NCBI GenBank assembly: GCA_029204225.1
Contig: CM055092.1
Location: 45,828,087 to 45,892,086 of the forward strand
DNA from: Diphasiastrum complanatum
Lineage: Eukaryota > Streptophyta > Lycopodiopsida > Lycopodiales > Lycopodiaceae
Direction: 5' to 3'
Length of the DNA stretch: 64,000 nt
The notes below the pieces were generated by a model. That model saw only the letters and a list, made by a program, of their open reading frames with translations. It ran no database searches and had not been told where the DNA came from. Position numbers and translations under genes: made by a program. Positions 1 to 10,718 of this stretch are shown one piece after another (within the stretch, counting starts at the first letter, position 1; each line of letters begins with the position of its first letter).

Positions 1-222
1 GGTAGGTAGCTAGTTGGTCAAATTTTCACCTTAAACTTAGGTGTAGGTCCTATAAAGTAGGGATGACCACCAAATAGACATGACCAACTCTCTTGACTTG
101 ACCTAACCTACATTAGGATGGGTTTCCCACGTGGCATCATGGCCTCACATGTGTGGGACCCACTTGTGTACACAATTTACACTATTCTACATGGTTTTTT
201 ATCAAGCTAGATTTGCCAATTT
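1..222. other. Unassigned left edge
   Basis: No gene seen. The stretch abuts the CACTA transposase remnant and may be part of the same element, but no terminal CACTA repeat was found. Confidence 0.3.
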
Positions 223-1427
223 TTGGCAATTCTTCACAGTCTCACAAAGCCTTTCAATGTTTTCATAAATCGTTCCAAGAAAAACATCCAACGGCTATGG
301 AGAGTGCCTGAATTAAAAAAATGGATCTTTGTCTTGCCACCTCAATGGATGTCAGCAGTATCTCCTTGGATGGAATGTATCTTCATAAGAAAGAGAAATA
401 ACAATGACATACGTGTTAGTAAGATCATCATCTTGAATCACCCCAAGAAAAAATGATGTGAATCGCATGCGCATTCACTGTACCTCAGCAAACCACTGAT
501 TTCGTAGATTGCACTCCTTAACTCCTCTGTCAAGAACCCTCTCAACACCAAGGGAAGCGCAAACTGCATGCACAAAAACAATTTGGTCATTGAGATACGT
601 ATATGTGCAATGAGATCATCATGAAATCACAAGACATGCTATAAAATGTAATCGACAATGTTGAGGTGGAAGCAAAGTGAAAAAACATGCCATGCCAACC
701 TGTAAAAATTTATGCCCAGTCATGAGACTTTGGTCCACTTAGCTTGTTGTCCCTTGTGAAGGCACCCTTTAGACATCGCATGTGTCTTGTCAGAGTTCGA
801 AATGAGGCAATTGCCTTCTTTACAATCGTCTCTTCTCTCCTCGAGAAGATCCATGGGGCCTTTGGTAGGACAATCGAAGTCCCCACTGTTTGTGGCCATA
901 AATCGGCCATCTTTTCCACTTCTTTTAATTCATCTCGTGCGTCATTTTTATCTTTCAACCCGGTCAAGTGCTTCCAGATCGTACTCCTGACATTCTTGAA
1001 TATGTGCATCGGGTCCAAAAGATGGTTTATCAACAATTCTTTCCAATATGGGATTATTGATAACCTTTTTCATGCCGGGAGGGAGTCGCCCTAGATCTTA
1101 TTGGATCTCTAAATCTGAAACCAATCACTTGCCTACAATATTAACAAACAAGCACACACATTTAATGCAGATTATATATCGTTAGAAGAAATATAAAGAG
1201 AGTAATCATAAAATAAATAAATGATATGTACCATTAATTGGCCCAAATATGTATTGTACCTTCATGGAATGAGGATGTTGACCAATTAGCCCATCACACA
1301 TAGTGTAATCGGGTGGAAGGTATCTAGTGTGGCCCTCATAAATTATCTTTCGTAGATGTTGTGAGTGACATGCTTGCAAATACTCACCACAAACGGGGCA
1401 TGCATTGTAGCCACTAGTTTGGAGCAG
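223..1427 (-). pseudogene. CACTA (En/Spm) tnp2-type transposase remnant
   Basis: Four blocks on the minus strand match the tnp2/DUF4218 transposase order known from plant CACTA elements. The first (about 1427-1206) has a Cys-rich N-terminal motif, ACPVCGEYLQACHSQHLRK, followed by a GHTRYLPPDY stretch. The second (1036-710) has DPMHIFKNV, WKHLTGLKD, a MADLWPQ block and SGPKSHDW, the usual lead-in to the SHD-H motif. The third (about 565-475) reads LPLVLRGFLTEELRSAIYEI. The fourth (about 350-225) contains RWMFFLERFMKTLKGFVR, resembling the conserved RWMYPFER..LK...R region. The blocks lie in different frames with stops between them, so they are either exons of a spliced gene or a decayed copy. 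The N-terminal side is cut at about 1428, where a family A copia LTR begins. Neither terminal inverted repeat is visible. The family call is firm; activity is very unlikely. Confidence 0.8.
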
Positions 1428-1635
1428 ACTCCCTTGCGGTTTGCGGTTTGAGTCGTGCTTCTCCATAAACAATGTTTTAATGGTTCCCTTTGGTTAGACC
1501 ATAATCTGGCGATGACTTTGCAGTTCTGCCTGATTCAACTTTGCGTGTAATTCTGTAGACTGATTCTGAGAGATAGAATTCTTGAGAGTAGAAGAAAGGT
1601 GAAGGGATGAGTAGGAGAAGATTAGAATTCCAACA
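1428..1635 (-). repeat. Truncated 3' LTR of family A copy 1
   Basis: About 208 bp match the U3 end of the 5' LTR at 7430-7639, including the shared end that reads TGTTGGAATTC on the minus strand. A purine tract (AAGGGAG on the minus strand) lies just inside. The LTR stops abruptly at about 1428 against CACTA transposase sequence. Confidence 0.8.
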
Positions 1636-3230
1636 CTCCCTTAATAATTCTACTAGAGTAGAATGTTTGTCCCTTGACAATGGTTTTGTCAGAATGTCAA
1701 CCAACATACTGTCTATGTGATAGTAACTTAGTACAACGTCTTCGTTCTGAACCTTCTCTCTAAGAAAATGAAGTTGAACCTCTATATGTTTGGTCCTTGT
1801 GTGAGTTCATTGGTTCAATGACAGAGCTATACAACTTTGATTGTCGCATTGGAGTATAGTTGGACCAATTTGTGAGAATCTCAGATCCTGTAGTAGTCTT
1901 CTAAGCCATAAAATCTCCTTCATTGTTGACGTAGCTGCGACATATTCTGATTCCGTAGAGGATAATGAAATGCATTTCTACTTCATGCTATTCCATGAAA
2001 TGGGTCCTCCTACAAGAAAGCAAATGTAGCCAGAGGTGGATTTTCTGGTATCTACATCTCTTGCCCGGTCTGAATCTGAGTAGGTAGTCGAAGAGAGTGC
2101 AGCTTTTGTATTTCCGTTGTAACTCAAGGCATAGTGCTTTGAGAATTGGATGTACTTCAGAACTCTTTGTAGAGCTTTCCAGTGTTGTAGGCCTAGATTG
2201 GACATGAATTGCGACAGTGTGCTTACAATATATGCTAGATCAGATCATGTGCAAATCATAGAGTACATGAGAGAACCTATGATAGACTGATAAGGGTAAT
2301 TGCGTATTTCTTGCTGATCTGCCTTTGTTCTGGGGCACATGTCTTTGGATAGCTTGCATCCTGGATCCATATGAGTGTCTATGGGCTTGCAATCCTCCAT
2401 GCCGTATCTTCGAAGTACATTAATTAAGTAGGATTGTTGGCTTATGGTAATCCTTCTGCTCGCGCGATCTCTGTGAATTTCCATTCCAAGTAGGTAATGG
2501 ACTGGACCTAAATCAGTCATCTCAAACTCTGATGAGATCAAGGACTTAGTTTCTTGCAGCAACTGATTTGTATTGTTGTTGAATAGAGAATCATCAACGT
2601 ATAGTGCTATTATAACATAGCTTGGCCCCTTGGTTTTAGATACACATTTGAATCTGTGGTGAATGAGGTAAAGTCGTGTTGCAACAAGAAACGATTTATT
2701 CTATCATATCAGGCTCTTGGAGCTTGCTTAAGGCCATATAATGCCTTATGCAATTTGCATAGTAGATATTCCTTGCCTTGAGGGATGTAACCTTCTGGTT
2801 GACAGATGTAGACATCTTCCTCTATGTATCCGTGTAGGAATGCCATCTGGACGTCCATCTGGTGAATATCCAAATCTTCTGCAACAGATATAGTCAATTA
2901 TAGAGTGCGAATAGACTGATGTTTTACTATTGGATTGAAGGTCTCAGTGTAGTCTATTCCATATACTTGTTCAAAGTCTTTAACTACCAGTCTAGCTTTC
3001 CATTTGGATATAGATCCATCTGGCCTAAGCTTCAGCTTAAAGATCCATTTAGAATCAATTGGATTTACACTTGTAGAAGAAATGACAAGACTCTAGGCCT
3101 TGTTCTTCATTAGAGATTGATACTCAGCATCCATGACACTTTCCATTTGTCTGCATCGGGCATTGACAGTGCTTCTGCTACAGTGGCAGGTTCGTCATGA
3201 TGACTGATGAAAGCCTGAGTAATGAATTGG
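1636..3230 (-). pseudogene. Copia reverse transcriptase and RNase H, family A copy 1
   Basis: Broken minus-strand reading frames carry the copia RT/RNase H order. They include a PEGYIPQGKEYLLCKLHKAL block followed by YGLKQAPRA (2897-2709), EFEMTDLGPVHYLLGMEIH (2562-2245), HWKALQRVLKYIQ with DTRKSTSGYICFL (2205-1978), and the C-terminal MLVDILTKPLSRDKHSTL (from 1707). The catalytic YVDD box falls in the gap near 2600, where the frame is interrupted. Frameshifts and stops separate the blocks. The same protein is better preserved at 37.9-39.5 kb. Confidence 0.85.
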
Positions 3231-4019
3231 TTAGACTGTTGTCGTTGTCTCACAGATCTTCAAACTGCAGGTGCTTGGTCAGACAATTCTCCTTGGTAAA
3301 TGACTAAGACCGTAGTATTTTGCGGTTGAACGATCATGGGTCTAGGCCCATCGACGGTAAGTAAAGCCATTGGGACGAACTCCGTTGCTTGAACAATCAT
3401 AGGTCGTAGCCTATCATTGGAAGGTGGAGCTGCTATGGCAGTCTCTGTATTGGTTGCTTCTGTTTGAAATCATAATATTTGTCTTCAATGAAGACAATGT
3501 CGTGACTGACTGAGATCTGGGTCATAACCACATCGTAAACACAATATGCCTTGTGTGAAGTTGAATAGTCGATGAAGATGCTTTTATAGCTTCTTGGGTC
3601 TAGCTTCTTTCTCAGATCACATGGCACTTGTGCATAACAGAGACATTAGAAGACACGCAGGTGTTTCAAACTTGGTTTGTAACCGTAGTAGGCTTCAAAC
3701 GGTGTCTTGGAATCAGCCGCTTTAGTGCTAGAGTAGTTTTGCAGATAGCAAGCTGTAGAGATAGCATCTGCCCAAAAGGTTTGAGGCAAATGCGAATTTA
3801 CTGTCATGGATCGTGCAGCTTCCAACAGTGTGCGGTTCTTCCGCTCTGCTACTCCATTCTATTGTGGAGTGTAGCTCGTAGTAGACTGGTAGTGCACGCC
3901 ACATGAAGATAGGTAGTCCTTCATCTCATTTGACAAGAACACTCCCCCTGAATCATACCGTAGGGCCTTGATCCTTTGACCAGTTTGATTCTCAGCATAT
4001 TGCTTGAAGTCTTTGAAGG
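3231..4019 (-). pseudogene. Copia integrase C-terminal part, family A copy 1
   Basis: The minus-strand blocks include a fragment of the integrase catalytic core (4056-3859: KALRYDSGGVFLSNEMKDYL, then the stretch that normally reads SPQQNGVAERKNRT) and the later segment with KLDPRSYKSIFIDYS (3627-3433), typical of the copia integrase C-terminal region. The stretch 3430-3230 encodes the variable linker before the reverse transcriptase. The upstream half of the integrase is missing because family C sequence begins at about 4020. Confidence 0.75.
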
Positions 4020-4030
4020 AAACAAGGAGA

Positions 4031-5136
4031 GAGCACTTTGTTTGTAAGCTCAACAAAGCTATTTATGAATTGAAGCAAGCACCACGGGCATGGTACTCTT
4101 GCATTGATGAACACTTTAAGCGAAGGGGAATGATAAAGAGTGATGTTGATCCTAATCTTTACATTCTAAGACAAGATTCAGATATAGTGTTCATTGTGCT
4201 GTACGTGGATGATTTGATTATTACAGGAAGTAATGAGAGCTTAATCGATGAAATCAAATCAGATCTTTCCAATGCTTTTGACATGAGCGATCTAGGATTG
4301 ATGCACTATTGTCTTGGCATTGAAGTATGGCAAAAGAAAAATGTGGTCTTTCTTACACAAAGCAAATATGCACGAGATTTGCTTTATAAGTTCAATATGC
4401 AGGATTGTAAGCCTTTGAGTACACCTATGGATGTCAACACAAAGCTTACTGCATATGATGAATCTGAGAAAGTGGATGCTTATTTGTATAGACAACTGGT
4501 GGGTAGTTTGATTTATTTGACACACACACGACCTGATATTTCTTATGTTGTTGGTGTTGTTAGTCAATTTATGCAAGATCCTAGTCAAACACATTGGAAG
4601 TCTGCTAAACGTATTCTCATATACATTCAAGGGACATTGAATTTTGGTTTGAAGTATGATCAGCCTGAAGTGTCAATATTGATAGGATATACAGATGCTG
4701 ATTGGGCAGGTAATATTGATGACAGAAGGTCTACTAGTGGTCATCATTCAGTTATGGTATAGCTACAGTTTCATGGAGCAGCAAGAAGCAACCTACAGTA
4801 GTCTTATCCTCAACGGATGCTGAATATCGAGCACTCAGTAATGCTGCACAAGAAGCGGTATGGTTACGAAGATTGCTTGTGGATTTAGGTCAACCACAGG
4901 TGGGTGCAACTACTATATCTTGCGACAATCAAAGCTGCATTCACCTTGCCAAAAATCCAGTTTTACATGCTCAAACCAAACACATTGAAATACATTATCA
5001 TTTTGTTCAAAAGAGAATTTTTGATGGAGCCATTGATCTTGTTTTCTGTAAATCTGAAGATCAAGTGGCAGATATTTTTACTAAGTCATTAGGTAGATGT
5101 AAATTTGAAAAGTTTTGTACTCTACTAGGAATATAA
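4031..5136 (+). pseudogene. Copia reverse transcriptase/RNase H, family C
   Basis: The reading frame opens mid-domain with HFVCKLNKAIYELKQAPRAW. It continues with the catalytic box FIVLYVDDLIITG near 4200, SDLGLMHYCLGIEV, VGSLIYLTHTRPDISYVVG, and the RNase H block YTDADWAGNIDDRRSTSG near 4690-4740. A frameshift near 4745 separates this from the second part (4760-5136), which has WLRRLLVDLG, CDNQSCIHLAKNPVLHAQTK and the C-terminal DIFTKSLGRCKFEKF. The YVDD active-site motif is intact. This is the best preserved RT in the left half of the window, but it lacks its N-terminal portion. Confidence 0.85.
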
Positions 5137-5163
5137 TAATGTAATTTTATCATTGAGGGAGAG

Positions 5164-5424
5164 TGTTAGAAATCAATGATAAACTCCATTGTTACACTTC
5201 TTAGTTACTGTTTACGATGTACTTTATTACTAGCTGTAACTAGCCGTTGGCTAGTCTAGTAGTCTACTCCTAGGTTTTTCCTCTCTATCAGGGTTCAGGG
5301 TTTATATGTACATTTTACATTCAGTATGTGTTAGTGTGATAGATTGATAGTGTGTGTTCTTCTTCCGGCTTCTTTGGTGATTGCTTATGGTGAATGCTTG
5401 ATGTTCCATTTCTGATTGTTGACA
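5164..5424 (+). repeat. 3' LTR of family C copia
   Basis: The sequence after the purine tract begins TGTTAGAAATC and ends at TTGACA, where family A sequence resumes. No second LTR of this family is present, so the boundaries rest on the PPT and the junction only. Confidence 0.6.
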
Positions 5425-6290
5425 TAATAGACAAAAGGTTTTTTGTTAATTTGGGTATATAAAGTAGTCCATTAAGCTACCTAGTGATGCCATCAGAGAA
5501 CTGCAGCTGAATAGACCCTTGGCCTTCAACTTGGTGTGAACTGGAGTCACAAAGAAAATGTACTTTGATTCTATAGCTGTGAGTGTAGAGAAGAGGTCCT
5601 TACATGGCGTCATGTGCTGAGAAACACCTGAATCAAGATACCAGTGATGGGCATCTCTACTGGATTGATCTTGTACCATCAGTGCCTTCTCTTCATCTTG
5701 GGATCCTTTGACTGTGTCAGAGTTCCCTTCTTGGTGTTGCTGCATCTTCTTCTTTGCTTCATTATGCTTGAGGATGCGACAATCCTTGATGTCGTGGTTG
5801 GTCCACAGCCAGTTGGTCCATCAGTTGTTTGAACTTGTTCAGATGGTCGCCGACTGAGGTGCTTTCACTCATTCTGAGTGTCAGTACCTTCTCCCTCAAG
5901 AAGAGGCGAGTCGAGACATCTGAGATCTTGTAGATGCCGGTGAGTGTATCCCATGCTTTTTTGGAAGTAGTGCAGTTGGATACATGAGCAATGTGAGTGA
6001 CTTTATGGTTTGGAGATACAATGGCAAGAGCCTTGCCATCCTTGGCTTCCCAAGCAAGGAGCTGTTTGGGTTTCGCCGGTCTGGCTATAGAACTATTAAC
6101 GTATCCCCATAACTCCTTTTCAATCAGGATCATCCTCATTTTGAACTTCCACATGTGGAAGTCATCTCCGTTGAATTTATTGATCAAGCGGATCTTTGAG
6201 GTGCCTTCCATAGTGATCGAAATTATACACAAACAATTTAGAATAGCTTTTGGAAAAAGATCCAGGACTCTAGTAATCCACTGAACCAAT
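5425..6290 (-). pseudogene. Copia gag and protease, family A copy 1
   Basis: The gag start is MEGTSKIRLINKFNGDDFHM on the minus strand (ATG near 6211). It continues through KMRMILIEKELWGYV and KKAWDTLTGIYK to LNKFKQLMDQL at about 5825, typical of the copia gag UBN2 region. The protease follows as HHWYLDSGVSQHMTP (near 5640), where DSG is the aspartic protease active site. The zinc-knuckle stretch is deleted between the two. The 3' side of this segment ends at the family C junction. Confidence 0.8.
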
Positions 6291-6303
6291 GCTCTGATAC
6301 CAC
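6291..6303 (-). other. Primer-binding site of family A copy 1
   Basis: The minus strand reads TGGTATCAGAGC, the canonical plant copia site complementary to the 3' end of initiator tRNA-Met. It lies a few bases inside the 5' LTR end at 6307. Confidence 0.8.
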
Positions 6304-6306
6304 TTT

Positions 6307-6771
6307 TGTTGGTGTATGATGTGAAATACTTGGTCTATGATTGATTACGATTGCAGCAGACGTGACAGAAGCATAACACAAGAGGCGATTACGATGTAAA
6401 ACGATGCCTCTACCAACAGTAAGAAAATAATGAACACAGTAGTAACTACGATTTTAGAAACGTGGATTTTCTAGGGAACAGAATCAAAAGCTTGTTATCA
6501 TTTTGAGTTATCAGAGTAGGAGTCTGTGACTGCCGTAACAAAAGGATTGTGAAGCATTAGGCATCTTGGACAGCCATGCGATCCTCTTTCTCTAATAACC
6601 GTGTTTGTGTGCAAGAGAGTGAGAGAGACAATTACATTCAATCAAGAACGTAAGTATTGAACAGTAGCGAATCTGTATATATATAAAAGAGAATCGGAAC
6701 ACAATATAATAGCACTGATAAGCACATGCTCCTAATTACAGACTCACTGAAACAATAGCTATAGTTCTAGA

Positions 6772-6811
<40 letters not shown>

Positions 6812-7639
6812 AATCACTAACTCTAAGGAGCAAGCTATTTAAGACCTTTTGGTCATTTTGATCACTATGTGCATATAGATTGTTCAACTCAACAACACCT
6901 ATCTCTCTTTCTCTTCGTTCAGTTACATATTTATAGCTGTGAGAGTCTTTTGATTTATTGTAATTACAATCTACAAGATGATTAACAGCTGTTTAAACAA
7001 GATCCGTTATTAGAGCATCGTGAAGGAGAAGAAGTACAGAGTAACGTATCCTCTGTATGCATTGTAGTGCAAAGATGTAGGCTATGATGGCCGTAGTCTA
7101 TCCGCAATTGTTTGAACAACCGCTGGTCGTTCGATCAGTTGTTGATCATTTGCTTTGTAGGTGATTGTTTGTTTCCTTCGTTGATAACCGTAAGTGATAA
7201 CTTACAGAGCTAAACGATGAGATGGGTCAACCGTTGTTAGTTGACTTTGTAGGAACTCATAAGTTGTCGTCGCTGGTCAACTTCGTTGATAATCTTAAGT
7301 AGGTTGCTTACGTTTAAAAACGGTTGAGGAGAGTTGACTCTGGTCATTTGTAGGAGATCATAAAAAGGTCACTTGCGGTGGTCGACGAGATTCCGCAAGT
7401 GCTCGTAGATGGTAACTTACGGGTTTTAATGACTCCCTTGCAGTTTGCGGTTTGAGTTGTGCTTCTCCGTAAACAATGTTTTAACGGTTCCCTTTGGTCA
7501 AACCATAATCTAGCGATGACTTTGCGGTTCTACCTTATTCAACTTTGCGGGTAATTTTGCAGACTGATTCTGAGAGATAGAATTCTTGAGAGTAGAAGGA
7601 GGGCAAAGGGATGAGTAGGAGAAGATTAGAATTCCAACA
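6307..7639 (-). repeat. 5' LTR of family A copy 1 (about 1.33 kb)
   Basis: On the minus strand the LTR runs from TGTTGGAATTC (7639) to ACACCAACA (6307), next to the primer-binding site. It contains a candidate TATA box (TATAAATA on the minus strand, about 6928-6935) and a (GT)n tract at 6776-6808. In the family A copy 2 LTRs the same position holds a (CT)n tract. Homologous LTRs lie at 36508-37891 and, split by an inversion, at 40866-41949 plus 42215-42617. Confidence 0.85.
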
Positions 7640-7845
7640 CTTCCGGGCCTAATACTATGTCGATATCAGAGCGAAAGCTTTAATACTTGATATCTTTCAC
7701 AATATCAATTTGATATCAAACTCTTCAGTTCCTTTCAACCTTTCAGAATCAGAGAATTAATTTCCTATTGTTGGCGTCTCTACATCTTAGCATCATCGAT
7801 ACAATCAACAAAATAAATTCCAGATAGATTCTCAAAGTAAAGTTG

Positions 7846-8460
7846 GTCTTATCGCATACAAGCTGAATGGATCCAACTATCATTTGTGGAAATTTAAGAT
7901 GAAGACTTTGCTGATCGCCAACGAGTTATGAGATGTTGTTACAGGTACAAAAGTAAAACCTGAAGGCGACACAGAAGACTCAAAGTGAAAATCGAAGGAT
8001 GGTAAACTTTTTCGTGCTTATTATTCTCAATAGATCAAATACACAGAGTGGACACATAGTTGAAGCTAAAACTTCAAAAGAAGTTTGAGACATCCTGAAC
8101 TCACTATATGACATGAGGGACGTAATTACTAAGTTACATCTACGAAAGAAATTCTTCACATTTAAGATGTATAATGGTGATTCTCTTCAGAGTCACATTA
8201 ATCAGTTTAAGAATCTCTTGCAACAGATGGCTGCTGTTGGATCAGTGATAGATGATTAAGACGCCATTATGACATTGCTTTCAAATTTTCCCTCTACATA
8301 TGAGAACTGGGTGATGATCATATCGACACACTCAAATTTAATTCTTATCAGAATTATCATTATGTTGCTACAAGAAGACAATAGAAGAAGTCAAGACACT
8401 TTGTCTACTTCCTCCTCTCAGGCTCTATATGTCAATAAAGGCTCTAAGCAACAGAAATAG
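7846..8460 (+). pseudogene. Copia gag, family D
   Basis: Degenerate gag with KLNGSNYHLWKFKMKTLLI near 7870-7930, followed by several in-frame stops. The end reads LLSNFPSTYENW and the Ser-rich stretch LSTSSSQALYVNKG to 8460. It is the family counterpart of the family A gag at 6211-5825. Confidence 0.7.
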
Positions 8461-8541
8461 AAAAGCTCCAAGAAGGCTACAACGAATCAGAAGCTGACTC
8501 AAAGTCAAGGATAATCATCAAATCCATAGTCGAAGCAGAAG

Positions 8542-8943
8542 ATGTTTTGTAGGTATTGCAAGCGCAATAACCATGATATCAAGGATTGCCGAATTCTCCA
8601 AGCGAAGAATGCAGCCAAGCAACCTGATCAACAAGCAAACACAGTTTCATCATCTCCCCAGGTCGAAGTGGACGAAGGCACATTTATGGTCAAAGACCAA
8701 AGAGCATTTTTGGATGATTCATGGTTTTTTGATTCTGGAGCAACTCAACACATGACCAAGCAATGTGAGATTTTCAACTCCTACACGCCTTACAACACGA
8801 AGAAATTTTTTCATCTTGGTGACAATAGTACTCACACTATTGAAGGTGAAGGTACTGTAAGATTGCAATTTCAGCATGACCAATTCAAACTACTATCAAA
8901 GGTTTTATATATGTTCTTAAACTCTCTACAAATTTGTTATTAG
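8542..8943 (+). pseudogene. Copia zinc knuckle and aspartic protease, family D
   Basis: The 133-codon frame opens with the CCHC zinc knuckle FCRYCKRNNHDIKDC (C-X2-C-X4-H-X4-C), which binds retroelement RNA. The protease WFFDSGATQHMT follows near residue 63, with DSG as the catalytic site. The frame ends in a frameshift just before the expected TNLLSV-type stretch. Both motifs are intact, but the surrounding polyprotein is broken. Confidence 0.8.
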
Positions 8944-10321
8944 TAAGTAGAATTTCAGATTTAGGTCATAAGGTAGAATTTGAATCTGATCAATGCAAAA
9001 TTATTGATAGGAATAATAAGATCCTTGCACTCGGCAAGAGGTAGGGCTACTTATATAGATTGGCACATTGTTATTCTGAGTCTAGTCAAGCCTTGAAAAC
9101 CTCTGTTCTTGTCAATAAAGCATTACTATGACATCATCGCTTAGGACACTTGAATTATACATTTGTTTTGAACATGTCTAGACAATCCATGGTTCTTGAT
9201 CTCGACTATCCTTTTGGTAAGGTCGGTCTCCCTGTCTGTCATAGCTGCATATTTGGAAAGCATACTAGGATTCCTTTTAGATCAAGTCATAGGCATGCAT
9301 CAAAAGGTCTGTTAGATGTTGTTCATACAGATATATGTGGACCTATGCAAACTCCATCATTGCTAGATGCAAAGTATTTCATTACTTTTATTGACAAATT
9401 CTCTAGAAGAACAACTGTTTATTTCATTAAATAGAAATCAGAGGCTTTCATCAAATTCAGGCAATTCAAAGAGCATGCTGAGAATCAAATTGGTAAACAA
9501 ATCAAAGCACTGAGGTCAAATAACGGGAGAGAATACATCTCCACCGAATTCAAGGAGTACTGTCTTAACAACGACATTGAGCAACAATACATTACCTCCT
9601 ATTCGCCTCAATCAAATGGTCTTGTTAAGAGAAAGAACAGAACCTTAGTTGAATCGACAAAGTGCATGTTATCACATGCGACACTTCTGAAGTCCTTCCG
9701 AGTTGAAGCTGTTTCAACAACAACCTATATTCAGAATAGATGTCCTACTAAAGGTCTCTTAGACAAAACACCATTCGAAGTTTGGACAGGTACCAAACCT
9801 TCTCTATCAAACTTACGAGTTTTTGGATGAACTGCTTTTGTGCACATTCCTCATGATCTCAAGAAGAAGCTTAACTTCCAGAGTATCAAATGTATTTTCA
9901 TCAGCTACACTACTTCAGATCAAGTCTATATGTTGTTTGACCCCATCGAATCAAAGATATTCACTAGTCGGGATGTCATCTTCATCGAAGATCAGTTTCA
10001 AGACCTCAAAGGAAAAGGCAAGCTGACCTGTCAGATTCTCCTGACATATTGAACTTTCCAGTTCCTCAGTCGACTATTTCCATTGAAGTTCCAAGCTCAT
10101 CTACTCTCGATGAACAACAAATCAACGACGAATCAGAAGATGATGATGTTGCAGTTCAGCAACTACAGTATGATGGAAATGATCAACTTCCTCTATTACC
10201 CAGAAGATCTTCAAGAGCAAGCAGACCACCTAACCGATATATCGACGAGTCTGCAGCCTATCTTGTTCATGAGCCGACGTCTATCAAAGAGGCACTCAGT
10301 CAGCTTGATTTAGATCTCTGA
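8944..10321 (+). pseudogene. Copia integrase and linker, family D
   Basis: The integrase zinc region is visible near 9130 (HHRLGHLNY, then LPVCHSCIFGKHTRIPF), so the HH-CC ligands are retained. The core starts at DVVHTDICGPMQTPS (first catalytic Asp) and continues past a stop near 9432 into a second Asp region (KALRSNNGREYI, Asn in place of the expected Asp) and NGLVKRKNRTL (usually NGVAERKNRT). Thus the second catalytic Asp appears lost, and Lys replaces the usual third-acid Glu. The C-terminal IFISYTTSDQVY, SRDVIFIEDQF and the acidic linker PLLPRRSSRASRPPNRYID follow in shifted frames. Confidence 0.8.
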
Positions 10322-10390
10322 AAAGAAGCTATAGCTCATTTCTACCTTGGTATACAAATCCACAGAGACAAAAAATAGAAGTTGATCTAC
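10322..10390 (+). pseudogene. Short reverse transcriptase remnant, family D
   Basis: The bases after 10321 encode FYLGIQIHRDKK, a piece of the RT C-terminal thumb region that should lie some 200 codons downstream. The central RT is therefore deleted here. Family E begins at 10391. Confidence 0.6.
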
Positions 10391-10660
10391 TTAGAATTTG
10401 CTTTGCACAGGAACACATATCATGCTACACAGTAACACAGACAAAAAACACTCTCCACAGCAAGCTCACATAGCAACTGTACTCCTCAAAATGAAATTAC
10501 ACTGTACATATAGTTGTTCACTCAGGCAACCCATGCATGACCCAGGTTGCCGTTGGCGAGACGCGTGTCCCGTCGACTTGCCTCATGGCGAGGCCAACTG
10601 ATCCTTATCAATTGATAGGACCCACAATACAGTAGCATAGTGATTCTACTTTAATTCTAA
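10391..10660 (-). repeat. 3' LTR of family E with TTAGAATT/AATTCTAA ends
   Basis: The sequence begins TTAGAATTTGC and ends TTTAATTCTAA, so an 8-bp perfect inverted repeat (TTAGAATT...AATTCTAA) borders the LTR in place of TG...CA. The same start recurs at 12607 beside the primer-binding site, which supports this boundary. The second copy is truncated. Confidence 0.65.
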
Positions 10661-10718
10661 CTCTCTCCCTTAAAGTAGAGTCTACTTTTTTTATACAGTC
10701 ATATACATAACTTTAAAG

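Larger units (their letters stand above)
4020..5424 (+). mobile_element. 5'-truncated copia fragment, family C, with 3' LTR
   Basis: A plus-strand copia segment lies inside the minus-strand family A element. It begins abruptly within the reverse transcriptase and runs through RNase H and a purine tract (GAGGGAGAG) to an LTR of about 261 bp (5164-5424), which starts TGTTAGAAATC and ends TTGACA. Family A sequence resumes directly afterwards. There is no 5' LTR, gag, protease or integrase. The truncated start at the junction fits a template-switch or repair product better than a normal integration; this is inference. Confidence 0.75.
1428..7639 (-). mobile_element. Ty1/copia element, family A copy 1 (degenerate)
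   Basis: A minus-strand copia element read from high to low coordinates. It has a full 5' LTR (6307-7639), a primer-binding site (about 6291-6302), gag (about 6290-5760), protease (about 5745-5446), part of the integrase (4020-3430), reverse transcriptase and RNase H (about 3230-1640), a purine tract, and a 3' LTR cut to about 208 bp (1428-1635). A foreign plus-strand copia fragment (family C) sits in the integrase region at 4020-5424, and part of the integrase core is missing. Several stops and frameshifts interrupt every domain. Copies 2 and 3 of the same family lie at 36.5-43.8 kb. No target-site duplication can be checked because the 3' LTR is truncated against CACTA sequence. Confidence 0.85.

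Noticed and set aside
744-1094. Plus-strand ORF of 116 codons
   Set aside because: It is the shadow of the tnp2 transposase on the minus strand.
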